Assembly (NCBI RefSeq): GCF_019049675.1
Contig: NZ_JAFMOW010000064.1
Span: 1-64,000 of the forward strand
Direction: 5' to 3'
Source of the DNA: Rahnella bonaserana
GTDB lineage: Bacteria > Pseudomonadota > Gammaproteobacteria > Enterobacterales > Enterobacteriaceae
DNA: 64,000 bases
Shown piece after piece: positions 17,872 to 26,678 of the stretch; the stretch's first letter is position 1; each line of letters opens with the position of its first letter. The translations under genes were made by a program, and so were the position numbers. Below the pieces are notes generated by a model. The model was given only the letters and a program-made list of their open reading frames with translations, was not told the origin of the DNA and searched no databases.

Positions 17872-17898
17872 TAAACCTTTTAAGCCAAATGCCGATAA
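17872..17898 (+). promoter_or_regulatory. Sigma-28 (FliA) promoter of the Tar/Tsr-type chemoreceptor
   Basis: TAAACCTT, 11 bases, GCCGATAA. This is an exact TAAA-N15-GCCGATAA match to the flagellar class III promoter consensus. It lies 33 bases upstream of the ATG at 17931 and downstream of the longer frame's first ATG (17829), so it also fixes the translation start. Confidence 0.85.
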
Positions 17899-17930
17899 AC
17901 AGATCCTTGCCCTGTTTTGAGAATCTATCG

Positions 17931-19478
17931 ATGTCGCTTAAAAAGTCCTCCTTACTTGTTCTTGTAGTTCTTTTTGCTTTATTTTTCACCAGTATGTTGT
18001 CAAATATCTGGTTGTTGACCCAAAGTAATCATTCTCTGGATGACGTCAACAAAGAGATCCGGGTCGTCCTGTCTGTGATTGATCCCATTAATCATAGCCG
18101 TACCTCACGCGTACGCGTAATGGAGTACATGAAGGAAATCGAGAACAGCGATGGTCAGCAAAATGGCGCAGCACTTGATAGTGTCAGTGAAGTTATCGCG
18201 AAGGCCGATGCTGCATTTCAGGCTTATATCGAGGCACCGAAACTGCCCGGCGAGGATCAACTGGCACTGGTGTATCGCACCACGTATATGGAGTATCGTC
18301 AGAATGGTATACAGCTGCTGATTGATGCTGCGAAAGCGGGTGACCAGGCGCGGTTTAAAGCACAAATCCCGACAGTGGTGAAACTCGACCGCCAGTACGA
18401 GATTGTACTGGATAAAGTGCTGGCGCTACACGAGCAGTACGCAAGAAATCTCAACAATGATGCGCAGGACAATTTTAAATTTGGTATCGGGTTAACCATC
18501 GGGTTTGGTTTGCTATTCCTGATCATCATTATTGGTGTGGTGATATTGCTTAAGCGCTTCGTCCTGACGCCACTTCTGAATTCACGCGACCATTGCCGCC
18601 AGATTGCTGAAGGCTATCTCGACACTCCCGTGCCGGTTAATGCCCGTTCACGCAGCGAAATTGAAGAACTGATGCAGTCCATTGAGCACATGCGACAGTC
18701 GCTAACGCGCATTATCGGGCAGGTGCGGGATACCAGTCATACTGTTGCCCATGCGTCGCAGGAGATTTCCGCCGGTAACATTGATCTGGCTTCCCGTACT
18801 GAGCAACAGGCAGCAGCACTGACCCAAACCGCGGCCAGCATGGAAGAACTTGGTGCGACCGTAAAACAAAATACCGAGAATGTTACCCGCGCCAGTGGAC
18901 TGACGCGTGAAGCAGTTAAAAATGCGCGTGCGGGTGAAAAGGTGGCACAGGATGTGATCGGAACGATGAGTCGTATTAACAGCAGCTCTAAGAAAATCGA
19001 AGACATAACAGGCGTCATCAACAGCATTGCATTCCAGACCAACATTCTGGCACTCAATGCAGCGGTTGAGGCGGCTCGTGCCGGTGAGCAGGGGCGTGGA
19101 TTTGCGGTGGTTGCCAGCGAAGTGCGCAGCCTGGCGCAGCGGAGTGCAGTTGCGGCGAAGGAAATTGAAAGCCTGATCTCTGAATCTGTTGCCAATATAA
19201 AGGAAGGATCTGAGCAGGTATCGCGTACCGGTGATTCTATCTCGGCAATCATTTCTTCCGTGACGCAGGTTGATGTGCTGATGGAACATATCTCGACCGC
19301 ATCCGATGAGCAGAGCCGCGGGATAAGCCAGATTGAGCAGGCTGTGACCGAAATCGACGGCGTCACTCAGCAGAATGCGGCGCTGGTGCAGGAGTCCGCA
19401 GCAGCAGCGGCCTCGCTTGAAGAGCAAGTTCTCTATCTGACGCAGTCCGTTTCGGCCTTCAGGCTGGCGAGCGCGTAA
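17931..19478 (+). CDS. Methyl-accepting chemotaxis protein, Tar/Tsr-type
   Basis: 515 residues from ATG 17931 (MSLKKSSLL), chosen because the FliA promoter lies just upstream. Topology: first membrane helix (about 6-30), a periplasmic four-helix-bundle ligand domain (about 35-180), a second helix ([20 protein letters not shown]), a HAMP domain, then a long cytoplasmic coiled coil. The coiled coil has the signalling hairpin tip ([26 protein letters not shown]) and methylation-helix repeats. The C-terminus (FRLASA) lacks the NWETF-type CheR tether, so it is a low-abundance-type receptor. The ligand cannot be read from the sequence. Confidence 0.92.
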   Translation: MSLKKSSLLVLVVLFALFFTSMLSNIWLLTQSNHSLDDVNKEIRVVLSVIDPINHSRTSRVRVMEYMKEIENSDGQQNGAALDSVSEVIAKADAAFQAYIEAPKLPGEDQLALVYRTTYMEYRQNGIQLLIDAAKAGDQARFKAQIPTVVKLDRQYEIVLDKVLALHEQYARNLNNDAQDNFKFGIGLTIGFGLLFLIIIIGVVILLKRFVLTPLLNSRDHCRQIAEGYLDTPVPVNARSRSEIEELMQSIEHMRQSLTRIIGQVRDTSHTVAHASQEISAGNIDLASRTEQQAAALTQTAASMEELGATVKQNTENVTRASGLTREAVKNARAGEKVAQDVIGTMSRINSSSKKIEDITGVINSIAFQTNILALNAAVEAARAGEQGRGFAVVASEVRSLAQRSAVAAKEIESLISESVANIKEGSEQVSRTGDSISAIISSVTQVDVLMEHISTASDEQSRGISQIEQAVTEIDGVTQQNAALVQESAAAAASLEEQVLYLTQSVSAFRLASA

Positions 19479-19508
19479 GCGCATAACAGACACTATCAGT
19501 CACTGACC

Positions 19509-19544
19509 AGGCCGGACACTGTTAAACAGTATCCGGCCTTTTTA
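19509..19544 (+). terminator. Terminator after the chemoreceptor gene
   Basis: GGCCGGACACTG and CAGTATCCGGCC form a 12-bp stem with one mismatch, followed by TTTTTATTT, about 30 bases after the stop codon. Confidence 0.85.
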
Positions 19545-19684
19545 TTTACTTTCGCTGGATAATTTTCAATAAATTAACTGAAAAGGCAAAAAGTGTCAGG
19601 TAGTATCAGTTATTCACCTGTAAAGGCGTGGAGTAATTACTTCCAGCCAGGCGCTTATTGAGAGAACTTATAAAGAGCCCGGTC

Positions 19685-20218
19685 ATGACATTAATCTCAT
19701 CCTCAACAATAACTCTGCGTCACTTAAATATTGCCGACCTTCCGGTATTAACCCGCTACCGGCAAAATCCCGACGTTGCCCGATATCAGAGCTGGGATGC
19801 CTTTACGCAAGATCAGGCGAAAGCAATGTTTGGGGAAATGCAGACTCTTACTTTTGGTACCCCGGATAACTGGTTTCAGGTCGCCATCGAACACCGTGAA
19901 TTCGGTATGGTGGGTGACTTCGGGTTGCACTTTGTTGATGATTTTCAGGTGGAAATTGGCGTAACGATAGACCCGAAATGGCAGGGAAAAGGGATTGGGA
20001 AAATGGCCCTGAAGCTGCTGCTGGAGTATTTATTTGATACACTCGGAAAGCATCGGGTATATGCCATCGCTGATGTAAGAAATGAAGTCAGCAGTCGTTT
20101 GTTCTTAGCGGCAAATTTCAGACGCGAAGGATCCTTTATCGAAAACTGTTTTCTGAAAGGTGAATGGTGCAGTGAATATTTGTACGCTATGCTGAATCAG
20201 GAATGGAAAAGCCAATAA
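19685..20218 (+). CDS. GNAT family N-acetyltransferase (RimJ/RimL-like)
   Basis: 177 residues from ATG 19685 (MTLISSSTITLRHLN), with AAAGAG about 9 bases upstream; the TTG at 19658 is less likely. It has the acetyl-CoA-binding core (VEIGVTIDPKWQGKGIGKMA, with the Q-G-x-G-I-G loop), and RNEVSSRLFLAANFRREG matches the RimJ/RimL-type end of the fold. The acceptor (a protein N-terminus, small molecule or drug) cannot be inferred. It stands alone between two chemoreceptor genes and shares a bidirectional terminator with the gene on the right. Confidence 0.85.
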   Translation: MTLISSSTITLRHLNIADLPVLTRYRQNPDVARYQSWDAFTQDQAKAMFGEMQTLTFGTPDNWFQVAIEHREFGMVGDFGLHFVDDFQVEIGVTIDPKWQGKGIGKMALKLLLEYLFDTLGKHRVYAIADVRNEVSSRLFLAANFRREGSFIENCFLKGEWCSEYLYAMLNQEWKSQ

Positions 20219-20242
20219 TTTCATTATTCATCCTGTGCCATA

Positions 20243-20271
20243 AATAAAGGCGGCTGATATCCGCCTTTATT
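20243..20271. terminator. Bidirectional terminator between convergent genes
   Basis: Perfect 11-bp stem (AATAAAGGCGG / CCGCCTTTATT) with the loop CTGATAT and A/T runs on both sides. It serves the acetyltransferase (+) and the Aer-like receptor (-). Confidence 0.85.
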
Positions 20272-20282
20272 ATTTTCAAATA

Positions 20283-21830
20283 TTAGCGGAATATCCCAAC
20301 CGCCTCTACCAGTCTTTCGGCTTGTCGTTTCAGCCCGGAAGAAGCACTGGCGCCTTCCTGAACCTGAACCGAATTCTGATGCGTGATGCGGTCAAGTTCT
20401 TCAATGGCTTTGGCGATATCAAGCAGGCCGAGATTTTGTTCGCTGGTGGCACTGCGGATCTGGCCAATCAGGGAAGAAACATTTTGTACCTGAGATACTA
20501 TGTCAGCCATCGTTTTACCTGCCTGATCTACCTGTTTCGATCCCGATAACACCGTTTCCACGCTGGTGTCGATCAGTCGTTTGATCTCACTGGCCGCACT
20601 GGCGCTTCTTTGTGCAAGACTACGGACTTCACCGGCAACCACCGCAAATCCTTTACCCTGTTCTCCGGCGCGGGCGGCTTCGACGGCGGCATTGAGTGCC
20701 AGAATGTTAGTCTGAAAAGCAATGCCATCAATGACATTGGTGATGGTTGCGATCTTGCGAGAACTGTCGGTGATTTCCTGCATGGTGCCGACCACTCCCT
20801 GCATCGCATTACTGCCTTTTTCCGCTGCCTCACTGGCAGTCAGTGATAACTTGTCCGCTTCGGCGGCAGTTTGCGTATTGCTCTCAACGGTCGCACTCAT
20901 TTCATTCATCGCCGCCGCGGTTTCCCCGACATTAGCCGCGGTCTGTTCTGTTCGCTGACTCAACGCTTCGTTACCGCTGGCCAGTGATTCACTTGCAGTG
21001 CGAACCTTATGCGCCTGCTCGCTAACATCATCAACCATCCACCGGCAGATCAATCCGAGCTGTCCGACCGAGCGTAGTGTCATTCCAATTTCATCGACAC
21101 GTTCCATCGGGGTGATCGTATGACTCGCACCGCTGGCAACAAGCAATGTCTGATTGCAAAGTTGTTCAACCGGACGTGTTATCTGACATTCCAGCCAGAA
21201 ACCCAGGAGCAAAATGAAAAGCGCGTTCAGGGCATATGCGATGCTCAGCTGCATGGCTGGCAATATAGCTAAAGAAGAAATGGCTACAGAGTTGAGGATG
21301 AGCAAAGCGATCAGTCCGCTGCGGATCCGCCAGCGAACCGAAAGTGTTTTTAGTAGCGACAGGCCACGTGTCAGACCGGTGCGGATGAGCAATCCGCGAT
21401 GCAACCGCCGGTTGTTCAGTTCGCCACGATTCATTTTGTCGTAAAGCGATTGTGTGTCTTTGATTTCGGCGGCGGTGGGTTTGGTGCGAACTGAAAGATA
21501 ACCTTTGGTTTTCCCGGCACGAATAACAGGAACGACATTGGCGCGAACCCAGTAATGGTCACCGTTACGACGACGGTTTTTTACCAGCGCAGTCCACGGA
21601 AAACCTTGCTGAAGTGTGGCCCACATATCCTTAAAAGCGGAAGGAGGCATGTCGGGATGACGAACAATATTATGAGGTTGCCCGATAATATCTTCACTGG
21701 CAAAGCCGCTGACCTCAATAAAAGCATCATTGGCGTAGGTGATATGGCTTTCGGCATCCGTTGTCGACATTAGTGTAGCGTCGTCAGGATACTGATATTC
21801 CTGTTGTGAAACGGGTTGGTTATTGCGCAT
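20283..21830 (-). CDS. PAS-domain chemoreceptor, Aer (aerotaxis/energy taxis) type
   Basis: 515 residues. The N-terminal PAS domain (about 15-120; [37 protein letters not shown]) is that of Aer, which senses redox state through bound FAD. A membrane-embedded hairpin of two hydrophobic stretches (about 170-215: [18 protein letters not shown] and [16 protein letters not shown]) leads to a HAMP-like linker and a signalling domain with [26 protein letters not shown]. There is no periplasmic ligand domain and no NWETF tail. A sigma-28 promoter match lies upstream. Aer-type is well supported; the exact stimulus is inference. Confidence 0.9.
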   Translation of the reverse strand: MRNNQPVSQQEYQYPDDATLMSTTDAESHITYANDAFIEVSGFASEDIIGQPHNIVRHPDMPPSAFKDMWATLQQGFPWTALVKNRRRNGDHYWVRANVVPVIRAGKTKGYLSVRTKPTAAEIKDTQSLYDKMNRGELNNRRLHRGLLIRTGLTRGLSLLKTLSVRWRIRSGLIALLILNSVAISSLAILPAMQLSIAYALNALFILLLGFWLECQITRPVEQLCNQTLLVASGASHTITPMERVDEIGMTLRSVGQLGLICRWMVDDVSEQAHKVRTASESLASGNEALSQRTEQTAANVGETAAAMNEMSATVESNTQTAAEADKLSLTASEAAEKGSNAMQGVVGTMQEITDSSRKIATITNVIDGIAFQTNILALNAAVEAARAGEQGKGFAVVAGEVRSLAQRSASAASEIKRLIDTSVETVLSGSKQVDQAGKTMADIVSQVQNVSSLIGQIRSATSEQNLGLLDIAKAIEELDRITHQNSVQVQEGASASSGLKRQAERLVEAVGIFR

Positions 21831-21890
21831 GGTGACATTTCCGTAGTCAGACTGCGAATTGAAAGAGATAAAGGATCCTTAACTATTAAC

Positions 21891-21917
21891 ATGTCGGCAC
21901 GAGAAAAATTTTCTTTA
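21891..21917 (-). promoter_or_regulatory. Sigma-28 (FliA) promoter of the Aer-like receptor
   Basis: On the minus strand: TAAAGAAA, 11 bases, GCCGACAT. This is close to the TAAAGTTT-N11-GCCGATAA consensus. It lies about 60 bases upstream of the ATG at 21830. Confidence 0.75.
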
Positions 21918-22239
21918 GGGAAACCTGTATTCTCCTTTCAGGTTGTTCAAAGTCAGCCGCCTGAACTTAGCCCTGCAAGACCATGTGTATGGATTGATTT
22001 ATCGACAATACGTACCCTGTAACGACGATTAAACATGCGTGCATCCCTAAAATTGTCCATTTTGCTGGTTTTATTACCCGCCAGTGACACCATTATCGTT
22101 CTGCTAAGTCCTTTATTTTTCTTTATAGATTGTCAGTGTGACTCCAGACTTAATAGGTCTGGAGTCATAAACCTTTTGCCTAAGATCCTGTGACTTGTTA
22201 TAAAACCGCCCTGTGACTTTTTCAGGTGAAATAGGGCTA
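21918..22239. other. Intergenic region with a strong inverted repeat upstream of the recombinase
   Basis: No supported gene. The main feature is a perfect 10-bp dyad (GACTCCAGAC, loop TTAATAG, GTCTGGAGTC) at 22140-22166, about 75 bases before the recombinase ATG. It is followed only by CATAAACCTTTT, so it could be a weak terminator, a leader hairpin or a binding site. I see no tRNA gene or attachment-site repeat. Confidence 0.5.
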
Positions 22240-23364
22240 ATGAGCAACGCGCTATCCGGAACGATCAACGAAACACATTTTGCTGCCGAGAATGTTGGCC
22301 GGCATGTGCTTGCCTATCTTCAGAATGTGAAAATGACGCCGCTCGCAAAGCTGGATGATTTTGACGAAGAGGGTAACGCGACAGTCGGGCAGGTGATCAA
22401 TGTCTGGATCCGGCTTTCATTGATCCTGACACGCCGTCGCCCGGAAATTGCCGTTTCCTCTTTAATGAAACATGTCCTGCCGGTGATTGGCGATGTGCCA
22501 CTCAACAAAATTAGCCGCCTGCGTCTGAATCGTTTATTCAATGTGTTGTTAGCGGACGGAAAAATTTCCGAAGCCAAAAGGGTATTTGCCCTGTGTAAGC
22601 AATTTTTTGGCTGGGCGGAAACGCAGGGATATCTCGCCCATTCGCCCTTGAGTTCCATGAAACGCCGTGACGTCGGGGGAAGAAATACGCCGCCGCGCGA
22701 GCGGGCATTAACCGATGCTGAAATCTGGATTTTCTGGCATGGTCTTGATTTATGGGATATTTCGGAACAATGTCGATGGGCGTTACGCCTTTGTTTGTTG
22801 ACCGCAAGGCGTCCGGATGAAATTGTACGCGCCAGAAAAGAGGAGTTTCATCTGCGGATTGGCGTCTGGCGGCAGGGTACACGTAACAAATCAGCTCGCG
22901 ATCACAGCCTGCCCCTGACATCTTTAATGGTGACCTGTGTGGAAGCATTGTTGGCGGCCAGTCCAATAAATAGTCCGTGGCTGGTTCCGTCTCCGCTCGA
23001 TGCACAAAAACCGTTATCCCGCGGCGCGGTCACTCAGGTGATCCGGCGTATGTTACGTGCGGAAAGAGGGCTGGGGATTGAACCTTTTGCGACCCGCGAC
23101 TTGCGAAGGACGGCCAGATCTAAATTATCCTCCCTGAATGTCCCTAACGATGTTGCCCGCAAAATTATGAACCATTCCCTCGAAGGCATCGACCGTGTTT
23201 ACGATACTCACGACTATCTGTCGCAAATGAAACAGGCGCTGGAAGCATTTTCTGACAATATTCAGGGCATTATTAGCGCGCCGGATTACTTCGATTTGCG
23301 CCATAAATTCGAAGGTGAATCGCTGCAAGTTCCGCGAATATCGTTACTGTATATGGAAAGATAA
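22240..23364 (+). CDS. Tyrosine recombinase (phage integrase family)
   Basis: 374 residues from ATG 22240 (MSNALSGTINE), preceded by AGGG; a GTG nine codons upstream is possible. The C-terminal catalytic domain (about 165-350) shows box I Arg in LLTARRPDEIV, a central Lys/His stretch (RNKSARDHSLPLT), box II TRDLRRTARS and a C-terminal NHSLEGIDRVYDTHDY with the likely nucleophile Tyr. The expected H-x-x-R of box II reads RDLR here, so the usual His is replaced by Arg. It resembles P4-type integrases in the catalytic half, but the N-terminus is not the standard one. No cargo, excisionase or tRNA target is visible nearby. It may be a relic or a domesticated enzyme. Confidence 0.8.
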   Translation: MSNALSGTINETHFAAENVGRHVLAYLQNVKMTPLAKLDDFDEEGNATVGQVINVWIRLSLILTRRRPEIAVSSLMKHVLPVIGDVPLNKISRLRLNRLFNVLLADGKISEAKRVFALCKQFFGWAETQGYLAHSPLSSMKRRDVGGRNTPPRERALTDAEIWIFWHGLDLWDISEQCRWALRLCLLTARRPDEIVRARKEEFHLRIGVWRQGTRNKSARDHSLPLTSLMVTCVEALLAASPINSPWLVPSPLDAQKPLSRGAVTQVIRRMLRAERGLGIEPFATRDLRRTARSKLSSLNVPNDVARKIMNHSLEGIDRVYDTHDYLSQMKQALEAFSDNIQGIISAPDYFDLRHKFEGESLQVPRISLLYMER

Positions 23365-23508
23365 GCTTTTTTCAACGCTTTTCAAACACCTTCTACTTTG
23401 GACAGTTTCACGACTAACAGACCGGCCAGCGCGCTGCGGAAAAGAGCCGCTGATGTCAGCTGCTACACTTGAATATTGATTTGGCGTTGCCAGAAGACAG
23501 AGGAATTA

Positions 23509-25653
23509 ATGATGCTTTCACAACCAGAGAACGCTAACGGCCTGCCGGAACCGACGCAGACAATTTTACTGAGTACCGGAACGGCGGAACAAAAACGTCA
23601 GGAAATACGTGATTATTTTATTCAGACCTGGGAACTGTATGAGAGCCTGTTTGATTGTCTGGCGGACGAACGCGCTTATTTCAACAAAGCGATTTCCCTT
23701 CGCCATCCGCTGATTTTCTATTTTGGCCATACCGCCACTTTTTATATCAATAAGCTGATGGCTGCCGGCCTCATTCCGGAGCGTATTGATTCCCACATCG
23801 AGGCGATGCTGGCGATTGGCGTGGATGAAATGAGCTGGGACGATCTCGACGATCAGAACTATAACTGGCCATCGGTTGCCAATCTCAGAACATATCGCAA
23901 CAAAGTTCGTGAAGAAGTACTGGGCATTATCGATACCATACCGCTGAGTTTACCGATCGACTGGAACAGCCCGGCCTGGGTGATCCTGATGGGTATCGAG
24001 CATGAACGTATTCATCTGGAAACGTCCAGCGTACTGATCCGCCAGTTACCTGTGGAGTGGGTTAAACCTCAGGCACATTGGCCTGCCTGTGAACTGGCAA
24101 GACATGACAGAAAAACAGTGCCAGAAAACGAAACCGTCGCGGTAAAAGGTGACGTTGTCACGCTTGGCAAGCAGGATGACACATACGGTTGGGACAACGA
24201 ATACGGCACTTCAGAACATAAAATTCAGGCATTTAAGGCCAGTAAAATGCTGGTGAGCAACGCCGAATTCTATACTTTCATCGAGGCAGGGGGCTATCAG
24301 GACGCTCAGTGGTGGGATGAGGAAGGTGATGGATGGCGTGAGTTTGCGCAGGCAGACATGCCGACATTTTGGGTCGGTTCGCCGCGTGAACCTGAGCAAC
24401 TGAAATTACGTCTGATGACTGAAGAAGTGCCGATGCCGTGGGACTGGCCTGCTGAAGTCAATCAGCTGGAAGCAGCGGCTTTTTGCCGCTGGAAAGCGAA
24501 ACAAACCGGTGAGTCTGTTCAGTTGCCAACCGAAGCAGAATGGATGATTTTACGTAATCAGTTGCCTGGCGATCAACCAGACTGGCAGACTGCGCCGGGG
24601 AATATCAATCTGGCCTGGTGGGCGTCATCTTGTCCGGTAGATCACTTCGCTCAGGGCGATTTTTACGATGTGGTTGGGAACGTCTGGCAATGGGCGTCAA
24701 CTCCAATCAGCGGGTTTGATGGTTTTCGCGTCCACCCGTTATATGACGATTTTTCAACGCCGACCTTCGATGGTAAACATTCTATGATCAAAGGCGGAAG
24801 CTGGATTTCAACCGGTAATGAGGCGCTGAAATCTTCGCGTTATGCATTCCGCCGTCACTTCTTCCAGCATGCAGGTTTTCGGTATGTGGTGTCCAGTCAT
24901 CAGGAAGTCGTGACAGTAAATCCTTATGAAACCGATGGTCTGGTGGCTCAGTATCTGGACTTTCAGTACGGTCCAGTTCACTTTAACGTGCCAAATTACG
25001 CCGAACAACTGGTTGATATAGCGGTGGAAAATGTCAGTCAGAAAGGCAGGGCACTGGATATCGGTTGTGCGACGGGTCGTGCCAGTTTTGAACTCGCCCG
25101 TCATTTTGATGCCGTCGTGGGCATGGATTATTCCGCCCGGTTTATTGATGTCGCTCTGGCTTTGGCACGCGGTGAAGCATGTCGATATGTGATCCCGGAA
25201 GAGGGCGAACTGGTCGATTATTGTCAGGCGACGCTGGCGGATGTGGGAATAGAGACGAAACAGACAGAGCGAGTCAATTTTGTGCAGGGTGATGCCTGTA
25301 ACCTTAAACCTCAGCCCGAATTGTACGATCTGGTTCTGGCTGCAAACCTGATCGACCGCCTGCGTGAACCGGAACGTTTCCTGAAAGATATCGCACCAAT
25401 GATTCGTTCTGGCGGACTGCTGATGTTGTCATCTCCCTATACCTGGCTGGAAGAATTCACGCCAAAAGAGAACTGGTTAGGCGGTTTTCGTGAGAACGGA
25501 GAGGCGGTGACCACTTATCAGGCTTTGCGCCGTTTGCTGGCCAGTGATTTTGCGGAAGTTCAGCAACCACACAATGTGCCGTTCGTTATCCGTGAAACTG
25601 CCCGAAAATTCCAGCACACCGTCGCGCAATTAACGCTATGGCGTAAACGATAA
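23509..25653 (+). CDS. ovoA: OvoA, 5-histidylcysteine sulfoxide synthase with methyltransferase domain (ovothiol biosynthesis)
   Basis: 714 residues from ATG 23509 (GAGG 6 bases before). OvoA is an iron enzyme that joins cysteine and histidine through a C-S bond with O2. Domains: DinB-like four-helix domain (about 30-170) carrying the metal histidines (HPLIFYFGH and GIEHERIHLETSS), a formylglycine-generating-enzyme-like domain (about 210-470: LPTEAEWMILRN, VVGNVWQWASTP, KGGSWISTGNEA, YAFRRHFFQHAGFR), and a SAM methyltransferase domain (about 500-714: ALDIGCATGRASFELAR) that would make the N-methylated ovothiol A. The three-domain length matches the family. The separate PLP sulfoxide lyase that completes the pathway is not in this window. 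It is monocistronic with a strong terminator. Confidence 0.92.
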   Translation: MMLSQPENANGLPEPTQTILLSTGTAEQKRQEIRDYFIQTWELYESLFDCLADERAYFNKAISLRHPLIFYFGHTATFYINKLMAAGLIPERIDSHIEAMLAIGVDEMSWDDLDDQNYNWPSVANLRTYRNKVREEVLGIIDTIPLSLPIDWNSPAWVILMGIEHERIHLETSSVLIRQLPVEWVKPQAHWPACELARHDRKTVPENETVAVKGDVVTLGKQDDTYGWDNEYGTSEHKIQAFKASKMLVSNAEFYTFIEAGGYQDAQWWDEEGDGWREFAQADMPTFWVGSPREPEQLKLRLMTEEVPMPWDWPAEVNQLEAAAFCRWKAKQTGESVQLPTEAEWMILRNQLPGDQPDWQTAPGNINLAWWASSCPVDHFAQGDFYDVVGNVWQWASTPISGFDGFRVHPLYDDFSTPTFDGKHSMIKGGSWISTGNEALKSSRYAFRRHFFQHAGFRYVVSSHQEVVTVNPYETDGLVAQYLDFQYGPVHFNVPNYAEQLVDIAVENVSQKGRALDIGCATGRASFELARHFDAVVGMDYSARFIDVALALARGEACRYVIPEEGELVDYCQATLADVGIETKQTERVNFVQGDACNLKPQPELYDLVLAANLIDRLREPERFLKDIAPMIRSGGLLMLSSPYTWLEEFTPKENWLGGFRENGEAVTTYQALRRLLASDFAEVQQPHNVPFVIRETARKFQHTVAQLTLWRKR

Positions 25654-25673
25654 AACGTTACTTTAGAGAACTG

Positions 25674-25701
25674 AGGCGGTCGCTTTGCGGCCGCTTTTTT
25701 A
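25674..25701 (+). terminator. Terminator after ovoA
   Basis: GCGGTCGC-TTT-GCGGCCGC stem (one G-T pair) followed by TTTTTT, about 20 bases after the ovoA stop. Confidence 0.85.
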
Positions 25702-25950
25702 TGCCTTCGTAGATCGTATTGATATTAACGGGTGCTGATTTCCTGAAAGACTGAAACGATCACTGATGTTTAGCTTGTCACCGTTGTTGATGTTTTAAGC
25801 ATTTTGAATGTTGTAACTAAATGCATAGGGTTATAATCATATATACTCTCGCCACAATGCCGCCGTAATTTATGTCACCGGTAAGTTGACTCAGATTATT
25901 CCACTGAACTCCTGAGCAACAGTCACTTTTAATAAGTGATGGGGCACCGT
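25702..25950. other. Intergenic region upstream of a small basic ORF
   Basis: AT-rich, with candidate promoter elements but no match I would defend. A small dyad CACTT-TTAAT-AAGTG lies near 25924-25938, directly before the possible ribosome site GGGG of the following small ORF. Confidence 0.35.
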
Positions 25951-26067
25951 ATGCCGAAGTGGGATATCGTTAAAAATAAACGACAACGGTCTAAAAGACA
26001 GGATTTACAAGCGGTATCTGTTGGATGTTTTAAGAAAGTATTAAGAAACAGACGTGTTATTAAATAA
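25951..26067 (+). CDS. Possible small, very basic protein (38 aa)
   Basis: 38 codons, ATG 25951 to TAA 26067. About a third of the residues are Lys or Arg (KNKRQRSKRQ, KKVLRNRRVIK), which would suit nucleic-acid or ribosome binding. GGGG lies 6 bases before the ATG and a terminator-like hairpin starts right at the stop codon. I do not recognise a family, and a chance ORF is possible. The adjacent terminator is the best argument that it is a real transcription unit. Confidence 0.3.
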   Translation: MPKWDIVKNKRQRSKRQDLQAVSVGCFKKVLRNRRVIK

Positions 26068-26092
26068 ATGCCGGACATCATCGCCCGGCATA
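26066..26092. terminator. Hairpin between convergent small genes
   Basis: ATGCCGG / CCGGCAT stem (7 bp plus flanking A/T pairs) at about 26068-26090, flanked by AT-rich runs. It lies between the 38-aa ORF (+) and the YhfL-like lipoprotein gene (-) and could serve either. Confidence 0.55.
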
Positions 26093-26111
26093 TTTTACAC
26101 TGAAAATAACA

Positions 26112-26279
26112 TTATTTTTCAGTTGGGCCGCAACCACCAATCATTTTAGAAATTGAAATGGCGGGGTGAAGTAAGTACATGTAATCGCAATTTTTTTCTT
26201 TATTATAGACGCTGCCTGTACAACCAGAAAGCGTAGAGACCACAGCAGCCAGGACAAACAACTTGACTAAAGACTTCAT
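26112..26279 (-). CDS. Small YhfL-type lipoprotein (DUF4223 family)
   Basis: 55 residues, from ATG 26279 to TAA 26112. The N-terminus has Lys residues, a hydrophobic core and the lipobox LSGC (Cys20), so it is a lipoprotein signal sequence. The mature part CTGSVYNKEKNC and LLHPAISISKMIGGCGP matches what I know of the short enterobacterial YhfL/DUF4223 lipoproteins. The residue after the lipid Cys is Thr, not Asp, so outer-membrane sorting is expected. Function unknown. Confidence 0.8.
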   Translation of the reverse strand: MKSLVKLFVLAAVVSTLSGCTGSVYNKEKNCDYMYLLHPAISISKMIGGCGPTEK

Positions 26280-26678
26280 GTAAATTCCTTTTCAAAAAGT
26301 TGATTAATATTAATCGCACCCGCAACCAGGCAGGCGGAAGCAATATACCTTTAATTACCGATGAGAGACAAATTAAAAATTAGATTTATTTCATTCACCA
26401 TGCCAATATTAAACACCCAGGCATTTATATCATTCATTAAAATGATAGTTCACAATGGGGATATTATTTTAATTGCATAAGGCCTGGTGTAAAAATATAA
26501 AAACCAGTTCTACTCATAAATAAGGAGGCTATTAAACCTGAGTTCATTTATTTGCGTGATGAGATGCGTATGCCATATCCATAATGTCGTGAGTGACTAA
26601 TTCCTGCACGGAGGGCTGTTTTCGCAGATCATTTAATGACAAACTGCCACTTTTACGCAACGGGATGACAGTTGTCTG
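26280..26678. other. Intergenic region, no gene seen
   Basis: About 400 AT-rich bases between the lipoprotein gene (promoter expected at about 26290-26340) and the esterase gene. I see no ORF with a credible start and no obvious hairpin. Confidence 0.5.

Noticed and set aside
18702-19493. 263-codon minus-strand frame
   Set aside because: It lies antisense within the chemoreceptor signalling domain. Its composition is what the reverse of a coiled-coil gene gives.
22140-22166. Rho-independent terminator before the recombinase
   Set aside because: The stem is excellent, but no T run follows on either strand, and no gene ends just before it.
21831-23508. Genomic island around the integrase gene
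   Set aside because: No tRNA, direct repeats, cargo genes or composition shift could be seen, so the recombinase is reported as a lone gene.
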